Assembly: GCA_964203275.1 (NCBI GenBank)
Contig: CAXNMF010000004.1
Coordinates: 248,001 to 312,000 of the forward strand
DNA length: 64,000 nucleotides
Source: Ga0077527 sp945862135
GTDB lineage: Bacteria; Pseudomonadota; Gammaproteobacteria; Burkholderiales; SG8-41
Direction of reading: 5' to 3'
Shown: in pieces, positions 18,727 to 29,091 of the stretch
Layout of the letters: every line of letters starts with the position of its first letter
How positions within the stretch are numbered: the stretch's first letter is position 1
Position numbers and translations under genes: made by a program
The notes under the pieces: model-generated
Databases searched by the model: none
Seen by the model: only the letters and a program-made list of their open reading frames with translations
Told to the model about the DNA's origin: nothing

Positions 18727-20960
18727 CACTTGGTATCGAACTTGTGCACACCCTTCCAGGTAGGGCCGGGCGGATCGGCGCGGTAGGCCGCGATCCGCTC
18801 GAGAAACACCTGGTAGAGATAACGCTGCGCGATTTTCTGCAGATTGATCAACTGCAGTTCCGCCTTGTCCCAGTCCTGGGCACGATAAAACCGCAGCGCC
18901 TGGTTCCAAAGTTTGATCTCGTCAAGCAAGGCCTGCTCAACCTCACCTTCAAGCCCCAACGGTTCATAAATGGCGATGGGTTCGTCCTTGCCCTTGACCT
19001 GCACAAGGTCAATCTCGCGCAGGACAATCCCGGAAATACGCTCTTTGGTCACCTGACCGATCAGGATGCCGGCACCATACTGCTTGGTAATGCCCTCAAG
19101 CCGTGAACCGAGGTTCACCGCATCACCCATCACCGTGTACGCTTTGCGGATCTGTGATCCCATGTCACCGACGCGCATCGTGCCCGAATTGACACCAATG
19201 CCGATGGCAAATGGCGGCCAGCTTTTGGCGTGAAATTTTTCATTCAGCACTTTTGCCTGCTTCATCATGTCCAGCGCCGCAAGCACCGCGTCCTGCGCAT
19301 GGTTGGGGTTGGCGACAGGCGCCCCCCAGAACGCCATCACCGCATCGCCGATGTATTTGTCGAGCGTGCCGCCGGTGGCCTTCGCGAATGACCAGACTCA
19401 TCGTCGTCAGGTAATCGTTGATGTAGAGCGAAAGATCGTCAGGCGAGAGGGTTTCCGAGATCGTGGTGAACCCGCGCACGTCCGAGAACAGCACCGACAG
19501 TTCCTCGGCGCGAGGCGCCATGTTGAACTGCTCCGGATTTCGCGCCATCTCCTCAACCAGTTCCGGCGGCACGTACTGGCCGAAGAGCCCGGTAATCAGC
19601 CTGGTACGCGCGCTTCCACCAGGAAGCCATAAGCCATGTTGAACGTAAACAGCACCAGTATCAGTATCAGTCCTGATGCAAGCGGCAACACCAAGTTGCC
19701 GGAATGGAAAATCAGCAGATTGGCGCCAATCACACCCAGCACGCCCACCGCCGACACCAGCATCGACTTGAACGGCGTCAGCAAGGGCAACAGCAGAGAC
19801 AATGCAAGCCCGGCCACGAGCAGCAATACGAATTCAGCACCGACCACATAGGGCGGGCGCTGCTTGATGTTGCCGTCAAGGATGCCGCCAATCAGGTTCG
19901 CGTGGATCTCCACACCGGGGAATACCGGATCGACCGGGGTCGCCCGCAGATCCAGAAGGCCGGGGGCTGTGGTGCCGACCAGGGCAATCTTGCCCTTGAG
20001 TTCGTCAACAGGAATGCGTTCCTGAAGCACGTCAACCAGCGAGTAATACCGATAACTGCCCTTGCCGCCACGATATGGCACCAGCGCAGCGGCCTGGTCA
20101 TCCACGGGTATTTCGAACGTGCCGGTCTTGACCCACTCCAGCCCGCTGTAATTCGCGGTACTGCCGTCGTCGCTGACTACTGCCTTCACTGGCGGGTTGC
20201 CGTGAACTGCGCGCACCATCGCCAGTGATAAGGGCTCGTAGTAGGCATTCTGGTGTTCGACCAAAATCGGCACGCGACGGGTAATGCCGTCCGGGTCAGG
20301 CAGCGGATTGATGTGGCCGGCGCTGGCCGCCGATTTCTGCAGCCGCTCCAGATTCGCGGTATACCCGCTCCAGGTCGTGATGCCGATTTTGCGATTCCCG
20401 AAAGCACCTTCCGGCAGGACTGGAGGTGGCAACATGCCCTTGCGGCTGGCATTCGCAGGATCATCACTGAGGAATACGTGACCGAGCACAACCGCGCGAC
20501 CTTTCATCTTGCGCGCAAAAATATCGTCGTATTCAAGCTGGGGTCTTACCTGGTCAAGCACCGACTGGAACTGCGGCACGCCGCGCAGTTCGCGCTGGCC
20601 CAGGCGTTCTAATACGCGTATACCGGATGACTCGTCCCGCTCGGCGAAAACCACGTCGAAGCCGACTACGGCGATGCCATATTTGTCGAACAGCTTGTCA
20701 AGCAGCAGTGCCAGGCGGTCGCGCGGCCACGGCCAGCGTCCTTCACCGCCTTTTTCCTTCTCAAGCAGGCTTTTTTCGTCAATATCGAGAATGACAACGC
20801 GCGGATCCACCGTCCTCGGCATGGTCAGGCGCAGGCGTGTATCGTAAACAATCGCCTCAAGTTTTTCGATCAGCGGCAGCCGGAAAAGATGCACCGCATG
20901 CGCGAGAAAAAGGCTGGTAATTACCAGACCAATCACGATGCGATTCAGATTTTTCTTCAC
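18726..20960 (-). CDS. CHASE2 domain adenylate/guanylate cyclase (frameshifted)
   Basis: About 744 residues if two indels are repaired. The N-terminal membrane anchor and extracellular CHASE2 domain contain DPRVVILDIDEKSLLEKEKGGEGRWPWPRDRLALLL and IALVGTTAPGLLDLRATPVDPVFPGVEIHANLI. Three C-terminal transmembrane helices follow (up to about residue 450). Then comes a class III cyclase: FSDVRGFTTISETL (metal Asp), LDKYIGDAVMAFWGAP (adenine-selecting Lys and second Asp), and YTVMGDAVNLGSRLEG (Asp plus the Asn/Arg pair). These residues favour ATP as substrate. Frame breaks are at about 19604 (one base missing) and about 19388 (one extra G). Coupled to the MBL phosphodiesterase. Confidence 0.9.
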
Positions 20961-21151
20961 CCTGTCGTCCTATACCGATCCCGCCGTCGCGGGGCTTCAA
21001 GATACGGCGAGAAACGAGTCTCCCGCCTGCGCTTCGAACACCCGATGCGGGTTACCCGTGCCATCAGAAGTTCCGGCGGCAACCTCGCCCCGCATGCGGA
21101 TACGCTGCCCGGGGCAACGGCAACACGCCGCAAACGCAAGGCGCAGTCACG

Positions 21152-21964
21152 TCACTTCTTGATGAAGAACTCCATTTTCACACCGGCAAGTTCGATCACG
21201 TCGTGATCGTGCAGCGGCTGTGCCTGGGCATCAATCATTTTTCCGTTGATGATCGGGAATTTCGCTCCCTCAACGTGAGTGATGAAGTAACCCTGCGGCC
21301 GGCGCGTAATAACCGCCACCTGCAGCCCGGGCTTCCCGAGCGTGGTCAGATTCTTGACGAGATCAAGTTCACGGCCAGCACTCGGTCCCGTAAGGATTTG
21401 CACGGCGGCCAGCAGATGCGGCTCGCCGGGCTTGGCCGCTGCGGGTGCCGTAGCGGGTGCAGCAGCGGGCGCTGGTTTGGCCGAAGGAGCGGCTGACGCC
21501 GCGGGTGCCATCGAAGACTTGGGCGTCGGCGGCGGCATCGACGGTTTGGGTGTGGGCGGCGGCATTGAAGGCTTGGCTGCAGGCGCCGGCTCTGATGCAG
21601 GCTTGGGAGCCGCCGGTTTTGCCGACGGACGAAGAATCATCGTTTTTTCAAAATCTTCGGCCGGCGCCTGCGCGGGCGCGCTGGCAACATACTTGAGCTT
21701 GTATTTGCCGATCTCGATCACATCATTGTTCTGCAGGATGTGCTTCTTGATCGGGTTGCCGTTTACGAGCGTCCCGTTGGTCGAACCCATGTCCTCAAGA
21801 AACGAGTCGTTGAGTATCGTTACGATGCAGGCATGTTCGCCGCTGACCGCAAGATTCTCGATCTGGATCTCGTTCGACGGCTTGCGTCCGATCATGATGC
21901 GCTCCTTGTCGAGCGGCACCTCGCGGATCACCGAGTTTTCGAGAGAAAGTATCAACTTCGCCAT
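21152..21964 (-). CDS. Dual FHA domain protein
   Basis: A 270-residue phosphothreonine-binding adaptor. The N-terminal FHA domain (about 1-95) has IMIGRKPSNEIQI, the GEHA serine/histidine segment, and MGSTNGTLVNG, the core phosphopeptide loop. A Pro/Ala/Ser-rich linker with near-repeats of PPTPKPSM covers about 115-180. A second, degenerate FHA-like fold (about 185-270) has TLGKPGLQVAVI and FPIINGKMIDAQAQPLHDHDVIELAGVKM. It starts 17 bp after the PP2C gene and 0.8 kb after a Ser/Thr kinase, so it is the likely reader of that kinase's phosphorylation. Confidence 0.92.
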   Translation of the reverse strand: MAKLILSLENSVIREVPLDKERIMIGRKPSNEIQIENLAVSGEHACIVTILNDSFLEDMGSTNGTLVNGNPIKKHILQNNDVIEIGKYKLKYVASAPAQAPAEDFEKTMILRPSAKPAAPKPASEPAPAAKPSMPPPTPKPSMPPPTPKSSMAPAASAAPSAKPAPAAAPATAPAAAKPGEPHLLAAVQILTGPSAGRELDLVKNLTTLGKPGLQVAVITRRPQGYFITHVEGAKFPIINGKMIDAQAQPLHDHDVIELAGVKMEFFIKK

Positions 21965-21981
21965 AGTGTCATCCCCGTTGC

Positions 21982-22794
21982 TTATCTGAACCAGGACTTC
22001 AGCCTGTCCACCAAACCGTTGCGGGCCGGAAAACTCTTCAGCACGCGCACCAGAATAACCGAAACATTGTCACGACCGCCATTGTCGTTGGCCTGCTGCA
22101 CCAGCTGCTCCGCCGCAAGGGGCAGATTGGCCTGCAGCGAGGACAGCGTCAATTCCATATCCTCGTCGGTCACCATGTCGTTGAGACCGTCCGAGCACAA
22201 TAAATAAATATCGCCAACCTCAACCGGATAACTATGCACTTCGGCTTCAACTTCGGGATCAATGCCGACTGCGCGAGTCACCAGGTTCTTGTTCTGCGAG
22301 TGCCGCGCCTGCTCTTTGGTAATCAGTCCGCTGTCGATCTGCTCCTGCAGCAGTGAATGATCCCGGGTCACCTGCTCAAGCTTGTTCGCGCGCATGCGAT
22401 AGAGCCTCGAGTCCCCGATATGGCCAACAATCATCCGATCGTCATGCCACAGCGCCACCACCAGTGTGGTGCCCATGCCGGCGTACTGCTGCTGGCTCTG
22501 CGCAGCCTGGAAAATCGCGTTATTGGCACGAACGGCATGCTCGCCCACCAGCTTCTCTGCCGTCGCCACATCAAACTCGCCGGAGATGGAGGCCAGCGCC
22601 TTCTTCAACTCGGCGCTGATCATGGCCACGGCAATGCCGCTCGCTACTTCCCCTGCATTGTAGCCGCCCATGCCATCGGCAAGCACGGCAAGTCCGGCCG
22701 CGGCATCCGCGGCAATGCTGTCTTCGTTATGCGAACGCACCATTCCGGAGTGCGTCGCCGTTGCAATTTCAATCGCGTTGGTCAGGTCAGCCAT
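21982..22794 (-). CDS. PP2C-family protein Ser/Thr phosphatase (Stp-like)
   Basis: A 270-residue PPM phosphatase. Metal-binding motifs in order: SHNEDSIAAD, LADGMGGYNAGEVAS, MGTTLVVALW, HIGDSRLYRMR, LCSDGLNDMVTDEDM and GGRDNVSVILVRV. Cytosolic. The bacterial Stp/PrpC type removes phosphate from Hanks-kinase targets. It starts 7 bp after the kinase stop and is followed by the FHA gene, giving the standard kinase-phosphatase-FHA trio. Confidence 0.95.
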   Translation of the reverse strand: MADLTNAIEIATATHSGMVRSHNEDSIAADAAAGLAVLADGMGGYNAGEVASGIAVAMISAELKKALASISGEFDVATAEKLVGEHAVRANNAIFQAAQSQQQYAGMGTTLVVALWHDDRMIVGHIGDSRLYRMRANKLEQVTRDHSLLQEQIDSGLITKEQARHSQNKNLVTRAVGIDPEVEAEVHSYPVEVGDIYLLCSDGLNDMVTDEDMELTLSSLQANLPLAAEQLVQQANDNGGRDNVSVILVRVLKSFPARNGLVDRLKSWFR

Positions 22795-22801
22795 GGCTAT
22801 C

Positions 22802-25368
22802 TCAGGATACCGCGGGCGCAGGCTTGGCTGCAGTCATGGTGCCGAGGCACAGGCGTATGGCCTTTGCCATCTGCTCACCATTCTGGTAACGCTGATCCGG
22901 ATCCTTGGCCAGCGATTTGTTGATCACGGCTGCAACGCAGGTCGGCAATCCGGGATTTACCGTCCGAATGTCGGCATGCGGTTCATTGGCGATCTTGAAC
23001 ATCAGTTGCGCCATCGATTCACCGGTAAAAGGCAGGCTGCCAGAAAGCATTTGATAAAGCGTTACCCCGAGAGAGAACAAATCAGACCGGCCTTCAACTT
23101 TCTTGCCGGCAAGTTGCTCGGGCGACATGTAGGAGGGGGTGCCAAGCACCATTCCGGTCTTGGTCTTGGAAGAGTCAGTGACGCGGGCGATACCGAAGTC
23201 CGTCACCTTGGGCGTGTCGCTTTCCGGCTCGTACATAATGTTTGCCGGCTTGATGTCCCGATGTACGACATTCTGCTGATGCGCGTAACCCAGGGCTTCC
23301 GCCACGCGTGCCACGATCGACAGCACCTGCGGCACCGGCAACAACGCATCCTTCTTGGTGTATGGCACCAGGTCACGCCCCTTCAGAAACTCCATCGCAA
23401 TAAACGCAAGATCGTGTTCCTCGCCGGCATCGTAAATCGTGACGATATTCGGATGTGTCAGCCGGCCTGCGGTTTCCGCTTCGCGGAAAAAACGCTCCTT
23501 GACTTCGATCAGCTCGTCACCCTCAAACTCCTGTGAAAGCGCCATGGTTTTGATCGCGACAACCCGACCGATCTTGGGGTCCTTGCCGAGGTAAACAACA
23601 CCCATCGCACCCTTGCCCAGTTCCTTTTCGACCTGATATCGACCCAGCATGGGCTTTTCCATGCCGCCGCCTTCCAGCATGACCGTTCCGCCTGGATGCC
23701 CTTGTGCGCCCCCAAGAATGACTGTCTCCGACAAAGCCTTCGCCCGTGTCAGCCGCTGCTCCAGATCACGGAATTTCGGATTGAACTCGGCCATGTAGCG
23801 AAACACTGACTCTGCCTTGTTGAACTGCCGCTTGCGCTCGAAGTCCAGCGCCAGGCTGTACAGATTCTCCATCACCGGATCACTGAGCGGACATTGCCTG
23901 AACTTGTCCCAGGCCAGATCAAGCTGCCCCTGGGCTTGATAGGCAATACCCAGCATGCGGCTTGATTCGGCGGATTCGGCATCGGATTTTTCCTTGCCAC
24001 GCTCGGTGACCAGAAAGCGTTTTGTCGTCAATGCCGCGTAGCCGACCGCCAGCAGCGCGGTCGACGCCATCAACTGGATCCACATGAGTTGCGAAATCAT
24101 CAGACCGAAATGGGTTGCGATAAGCACAATACCGATACCGAGACTCAGTATTGCGGCAACACCGGCCTTGAGCCGCGGCAGCAGGATGATCAAATAAAGC
24201 GCTATCGCAAGAAACACGCCCGCCTGAACCCAGATGCCCCAAGAGGGGGTGATGAAAAAGTGTTCGCCCAGAATGCTCGATACCGTATGCGCCAGCGTCA
24301 TGACTGGCGCTGTGGCCGGTGACACCGGCGTCACCTGCGCCGTACCCAGACCCGCCGCGGTCGCACCAATCAAGACAATCTTGTCCTGATACTTTGATGC
24401 AGGAACCTTGCCGCTGATGACATCAAAAAAAGAATCCACCGGAAACGGCGGCCGGCCATCACGATCCGCATAGAAAAAGGTGTGCATGCGCAGTTCCGGA
24501 TCAGTCAGCACGCTGCAATTTTCCTACCTGCAGCGCCTCGCCCCAGATCGGCTTGATGTCGGAAATTCCGAGATTCAGGCTGCGCGCCGCAATCTGCACT
24601 GACAAGGCGGGGAACAGTGCTGGTCGTAATACCGAACCAGCAATGGCTCCGCACGAACTGCACCATCGACATCATTGTCCGCATTCAGGTGGCCTATCCC
24701 TGGAACGGGCGGCGCCCAGTTCGGCAATTGGATAAATCGGCAGGATACCCGGTGGCGGCAAAAACTCTCCAGCTCCGGCTGACGTAACGCTGTTTGCGCT
24801 GACATAGGGCGGCAGCGGCTTGTCGGGATTGCCCTGTGGTTCGGCCAGTTGCTGGAACACCATCGGCAATACAACAGTTCCGGCCATTCTTGATGCTGCT
24901 GGCCAGCTTCCGGTCGGTATTCAGCGCCTGCTCTGCCTCGGTCAGCAGACTGCCAATGCGTGTGAGTGTGTCTGAACTCGCCGCTGGCTTGGCTGGGTCT
25001 GCCGCGGATTCCATTTCCTTTTGCAGAGCGATGAGTTTTTCGACATAGGCCAGCCCAGCGTCCCGCTGCGGTTCGAAAAAGAACGTGGTATTGGCAATGA
25101 CTTTCGCTTTGGCACCACCCAGCAGATCTATCATCCGGGCGTGAACGTCACGCGACCAGGGCCAGCGACCGATATTGGCAATGCTGGCATCATCAATGGC
25201 GATGATCGCAATGCGATCAGAGGGCGTGCGCGACGCGGCCTTTACCCCTAAATCGTAGGCCTTGCGCTCCAGGCTCTGGATCAGGTCTCCTCGAGCGGCA
25301 ACCAGCATCACGATGGCTACCAGAACCCCGAGAAACCAGTCGGCCTTCCAGAAACTCAGCTTTTTCAT
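22802..25368 (-). CDS. CHASE2 domain Ser/Thr protein kinase (multiply frameshifted)
   Basis: About 855 residues when repaired. An N-terminal membrane helix (FLGVLVAIVMLVAARGDL) leads into an extracellular CHASE2 domain (DRIAIIAIDDASIANIGRWPWSRDVHARMIDLL; later PASKYQDKIVLIGATAAGLG). Three transmembrane helices and a TPR-like linker follow. The cytosolic Hanks kinase begins near YQVEKELGKGAMGVVYLGKD, with HRDIKPANIMYE, DFG (TDFGIAR) and SPEQLAGKKVEGRSDLFSLG. Four single-base indels disrupt the CHASE2 part (about 24510, 24620, 24710 and 24885). The kinase part is intact. It heads the signalling operon and shares its sensory architecture with the cyclase five kb downstream. Confidence 0.88.
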
Positions 25369-25691
25369 CCCTAATACGCCCCGGTCCGCGTTGTTTTTAT
25401 GTTTCGGCTGAATGGCTTAACGACGGAATTTCAAAGATTTTACGATATTCCCCTCAAAAAGTTTTGTTTTTTTAAGTACTTAGTGCCAAAGGTCACACGA
25501 TCATTGGCACTTAGTCCGACCGCCGGTCATCGACGCACCGACGAACGTTGCCCTGTGGCTGCCCAGCCTAATGTGATGCCCCGTCACTATTAGAAATTAA
25601 AAATGTCAATAAAAACAGATATTTATAATGAACAAAGAAAAGGCCACGCCGCAGCGTGACCCCATACCCAACAAAACGATCAGTAATTGAA
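25369..25691. other. AT-richer intergenic region upstream of the signalling operon
   Basis: About 320 bp between the leftward signalling operon and the 3' end of the formyltransferase-like gene. It should contain the operon promoter. AT-rich segments at about 25430-25490 and 25585-25640 are candidates, but I do not see a convincing -35/-10 pair. No gene or terminator hairpin was recognised. Confidence 0.45.
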
Positions 25692-26631
25692 TCAGGTCCC
25701 GAGCAAGGCACCCTTCGCCAGTTCATTTGCTCGGGCAAAGTCGCCGCCGGAAAGTTTCTTGCCGTCTTCGCCACGTGCGCGCAACACCTCAATGAAACCG
25801 CCCTGCGCAGTCACTTTAAAACTGCCTTCAGTGACTTCAGCCACTTCGCCGATTTTGCCGGCCACATCGGCAAATCGGCGGAACAGATGCTTGCGGGCAT
25901 CAAAAATCTGCACTCTTCTTGCCGTTGAGCGTGGTCCAGGCGCCCGGCGCCGGATTGGTGCCGCGGATCAGGTTGTAGACGAAATCGACATGGTTGGCCC
26001 ATTGGATGTGCGCCTCGCCGGCCCGGCACCAGCCCTCATAGCTGGCCTTCGACTCATCCTGCACCGTCTCGCGTGTGTTTGCCGGCGTAAACCAGGTCGG
26101 CCGCTTCGAACATGGCCTTGACACCCATCGGGAACAGCTTGTTGAAATACACCTCACCGATGGTTTCGTCGGGACCGATGTCGCAGGTTTTCTGCAAAAT
26201 CACCGGACCTTCGTCGAGACCTTCGTTCGGCCGGAAAATGGTCAGGCCGGTTTTGGTATCGCCGCGAATGATCGGCCAGTTGATCGACGACGGGCCACGA
26301 TAGAGCGGCAGCAGCGAAGGGTGATACTGGATCATCCCGATGCTTGGGAGATTTGCACGCAAGTATTGCGGCGCAAACTGCAGCACATAGGCCATCACGC
26401 CGATATCGACATTCAGCGATTTCAGTGCGTCGTGCGCTTCCGGCACCCGCAGCGACGGAAACTGGAACACCTTCAGGCCATGCGCCTCGGCTGCAGTACG
26501 TAAGCGGATCGGCTTTGGCTCCGGGTTTCTCCGGGCGCGCAGAACACCCCCGCCACTTCGTCCTTGCGAGCGAGGAATGCCTCGAGCACTTCCTTGCCGA
26601 AATCCTGCTGTCCGATGATTGCGATTTTCAT
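25692..26631 (-). CDS. Formyltransferase-like protein related to the 10-formyl-THF dehydrogenase hydrolase domain (frameshifted)
   Basis: About 310 residues after repair of four one-base insertions (about 26520, 26495, 26080 and 25912). It starts MKIAIIGQQDFGKEVLEAFLARKDEV, with AAAGGA upstream. The catalytic core MIQYHPSLLPLYRGPSSINWPIIRGDTKTGLTIF and PNEGLDEGPVILQKTCDIGPDETIGEVYFNKLFPMGVKAM resembles the N-terminal hydrolase domain of 10-formyltetrahydrofolate dehydrogenase (ALDH1L type) more than bacterial Fmt. A C-terminal OB-like part (GTNPAPGAWTTLNGKKVQIF) is present. It starts 35 bp after frc, so it probably acts on formyl units: 10-formyl-THF hydrolysis, or exchange between formyl-CoA and THF. 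The exact reaction is inference. Confidence 0.8.
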
Positions 26632-26666
26632 TGCGAGTCCTTTGAAGAATTTCGATCTTGCCGCGA

Positions 26667-27936
26667 TTATTTTTTCTTCGGCGGCAGACTGAATGCGCCG
26701 GAAGCCTTCAGCTTATCGACCTGGTCATTGCCGTAGCCGAGGACATCCTTCAGCACCTCGTCGGTGTGTTCACCCAACAACGGTGAACGTTTGATTACCG
26801 CCGGCGACGCCGACAGTTTGATCGGCATGCCCACGTTGTACCACTTGCCGCGCTGCGGATGATCCAGTTCAACATACATCTCGCGACCGCGCACGTGCTC
26901 GTCGTTGGCGAGGTCTTCCGTTGACATTATCGGACCGCAGGGCACATCCAGCGGATTGAGGATGGCCATGAATTCACGCTTGGTGAATTTCTCGGCGAAC
27001 TTGTTGATCAGCGTCCACATCAGCTGCTGATTCTTGCGACGCTCACCGATCGTGGCAAAACGCGCATCGGTGGCGAGATCGGGCATGCCAACATCCGGAC
27101 CGATGCGTTTTGCCAGCGCATCCCACACGGCTTCCTGCACGACAATGTACAGCCAGTCGTTGGCGCCATGCGGTTTGCAGTGAATGGCATTGCCGAGCTG
27201 ACCGCCGCCGGAGTCATTGCCCGCGCGCGGGGTCTCGCCCATTCCCTTGTAGGTCGGCACCGAATATTCGGGCAGGTCGCCGCGGGTCAGACGCTGGTGA
27301 TCACGCCACTTTACGCGGCACAGATTCATCACACCGTCCATCATCGCCACTTCGACATACTGGCCCTGGCCAGTACGGTTGGCCTGATGCAAGGCGGCCA
27401 GCAAACCGATCGCCAGATGCAGGCCGGTGCCGGAATCGCCGATCTGGGCGCCGGTCACAAAGGGGGCGCCATCGGGCACGCCGGTGGTACTCATGGCACC
27501 ACCCATCGCCTGCGCAACGTTTTCATAAGCCTTGAAATCCGCAGTAGGGGCCGCTCGAGCCAAACCCCTTGATCGAACCCATGACTATTTTCGGATTGAT
27601 CTCGTGAATCTTTTCCCAGGTGAAACCGAAACGGTCGAGCACACCGGGACCGAAGTTCTCCATGATGATGTCGCACTTTTTCAGCAGATCAATGAAGACC
27701 GTTTTGCCATCCGGGTTCTTCATGTTCACCGTAATCGACCGCTTGTTGCAGTTGAGCATCGTGAAATACAGGCTGTCGGCATTCGGAACATCGCGCAGTT
27801 GGCCGCGCGTTGCATCACCCTGCGGCGGCTCGAACTTGATGACGTCCGCGCCCATCCACGCCAGCAACTGGGAGCAGGTCGGCCCCGCCTGAACGTGGGT
27901 CATGTCGAGAATTCGAACACCCTTCAATGCTTCCAT
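26667..27936 (-). CDS. frc: Formyl-CoA:oxalate CoA-transferase (one frameshift)
   Basis: Class III (CaiB/BaiF) CoA-transferase moving CoA from formyl-CoA to oxalate. Strong resemblance to Oxalobacter Frc: LDMTHVQAGPTCSQLLAWMGADVIKFE, NADSLYFTMLNCNKRSITVNMK, VLDRFGFTWEKIHEINP, YENVAQAMGGAMSTTG, and the catalytic Asp in GAQIGDSGTGLHLAIG. About 422 residues after removing one extra base near 27548. The C-terminus is PLLGEHTDEVLKDVLGYG. It is divergent from the Crp/Fnr regulator and followed by the formyltransferase-like gene. A palindromic box plus TATAGT lies upstream. Together with oxc this completes the oxalate decarboxylation cycle. Confidence 0.94.
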
Positions 27937-28080
27937 TTTGATCTCCAGAAAATTCTGTGGCAGAAAAAAGGCTGCCTGCCGGTTATGTTCGCCGTGTTGA
28001 ACGCAGCGGAAAGGCCTTTAGCACAATTTTAAGTGCAGTCGCGCCTACCCCCCATAATTCGTTACTTGGGAGAGGGCGCC

Positions 28081-28122
28081 ACTATAGGTAATGACCATTT
28101 CGCTGGCCTTGACCAGAGTCAA
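28081..28122. promoter_or_regulatory. Fnr-type box and frc promoter
   Basis: Perfect palindrome TTGACCAGAGTCAA at 28109-28122 between divergent frc and the regulator gene. On the minus strand, TATAGT at 28086-28081 is a good -10 hexamer for frc, and the box centre sits 41.5 bp from the implied start. This is the classical class II activator position for Crp/Fnr proteins. On the plus strand, TATAAA at 28161-28166 could serve the regulator gene. Confidence 0.7.
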
Positions 28123-28207
28123 GATTCCACGCCAAAATTTTACCCAATAAAACAAATAGTTATAAAATCCCACTGTCTGTCTTCCCGTCTAGTTTCATTG
28201 GCCATCC

Positions 28208-28816
28208 ATGACCCAGCTCGCGCTGCACCCCCAATCCAAAATCATCCGCCTGCAATTACGGCAGAACATGGTTTTGAAAAGTCTCGGCGCAGCGCAATGG
28301 AACGAATTCGAACCCTTGCTGGAAATCACCGATTACGCCAAAGGCGAAACTCTGGAGCATCAGGGTACGCATTCGATGGAACAGTATTTCATCATCGACG
28401 GCATCCTAAAACGCACGGTCTCCAATGCGCAGGGAAAGGAAATGATCCTGCGTTTTGCCGCTGAAAGCGACATCGACACCAGCTACGCGGCCTGGCGCCT
28501 GAAAACCCCGATGCCTTACTCGATCCGCGCGGTCACACGCGTGCGCGCTGCCAAACTGTCGATGTTGCAATGGGCGGCATTCCTCGAGCGCCATGCCAGG
28601 ATCAAGGGGGAGTTCGAACTGGAAGTCATGCGCCTCATGAGCGAAGTCATGGCGCACACCATCACCCTGCATCTGCTCGACGCGCCGGGCCGGGTGCAGC
28701 GTTTCATGCGCAAAAACGCCGAACTGGGTGAACGACTGCCGAAAAAAGAACTCGCCTCCTACCTGAATCTGTCCCCGGAAACGCTGAGCCGGCTGAAACG
28801 GCGCGGGAAAATCTGA
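28208..28816 (+). CDS. Crp/Fnr family transcriptional regulator, cysteine-free
   Basis: A 202-residue regulator. The N-terminal cyclic-nucleotide-binding-like barrel (about 15-130) is followed by a dimer helix and a winged helix with ELASYLNLSPETLSRLKRR. The recognition helix keeps E-T-L-S-R, the ExxSR set by which Fnr-type proteins read TTGA half-sites. There is no Cys in the protein, so no Fe-S oxygen sensing. The barrel lacks a clear cAMP phosphate cassette. It ends right after the recognition helix, about 20-30 residues shorter than Fnr. Flanked by frc and oxc, it is the likely regulator of the four matching palindromes in this window (inference). Confidence 0.9.
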   Translation: MTQLALHPQSKIIRLQLRQNMVLKSLGAAQWNEFEPLLEITDYAKGETLEHQGTHSMEQYFIIDGILKRTVSNAQGKEMILRFAAESDIDTSYAAWRLKTPMPYSIRAVTRVRAAKLSMLQWAAFLERHARIKGEFELEVMRLMSEVMAHTITLHLLDAPGRVQRFMRKNAELGERLPKKELASYLNLSPETLSRLKRRGKI

Positions 28817-28912
28817 TTACAACCCGGCCGGCACGTAGCAATGCGGCACCGTTTTTTGATGCATTGCAATACCGGCTTCCCAACAGATAAGATCCTCCGC
28901 CACCGAACAAAA

Positions 28913-28955
28913 TTGACCGGGGTCAAGAGCGCAGACCTGCGCCCGCCCCTATGAT
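28913..28955 (+). promoter_or_regulatory. Fnr-type box and oxc promoter
   Basis: Palindrome TTGACCGGGGTCAA at 28913-28926 is followed by TATGAT (28950-28955), a -10-like hexamer. The implied start is near 28962, and the box centre is about 42 bp upstream. The ATG inside TATGAT is therefore unlikely to be the oxc start. This leaves a leader of about 130 nt before the oxc ATG at 29092. Confidence 0.68.
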
Positions 28956-29091
28956 ACGGGCCTGCTATTTACAGCCACGTCCCCGGGGCGTGGATCCGCC
29001 GCAAATACTGCAACACCGCATGGCCCGCCGCGGCGGAAATAAAAATACGAAACCCTGTTCAATTGACGGCAAGAACGCGAGGCATCCCGAG

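Noticed and set aside
28951..29091. Upstream in-frame extension of oxc starting at ATG 28951
   Set aside because: That ATG is part of a TATGAT -10-like hexamer placed about 42 bp from the regulator box, and the extra 47 residues do not resemble Oxc.
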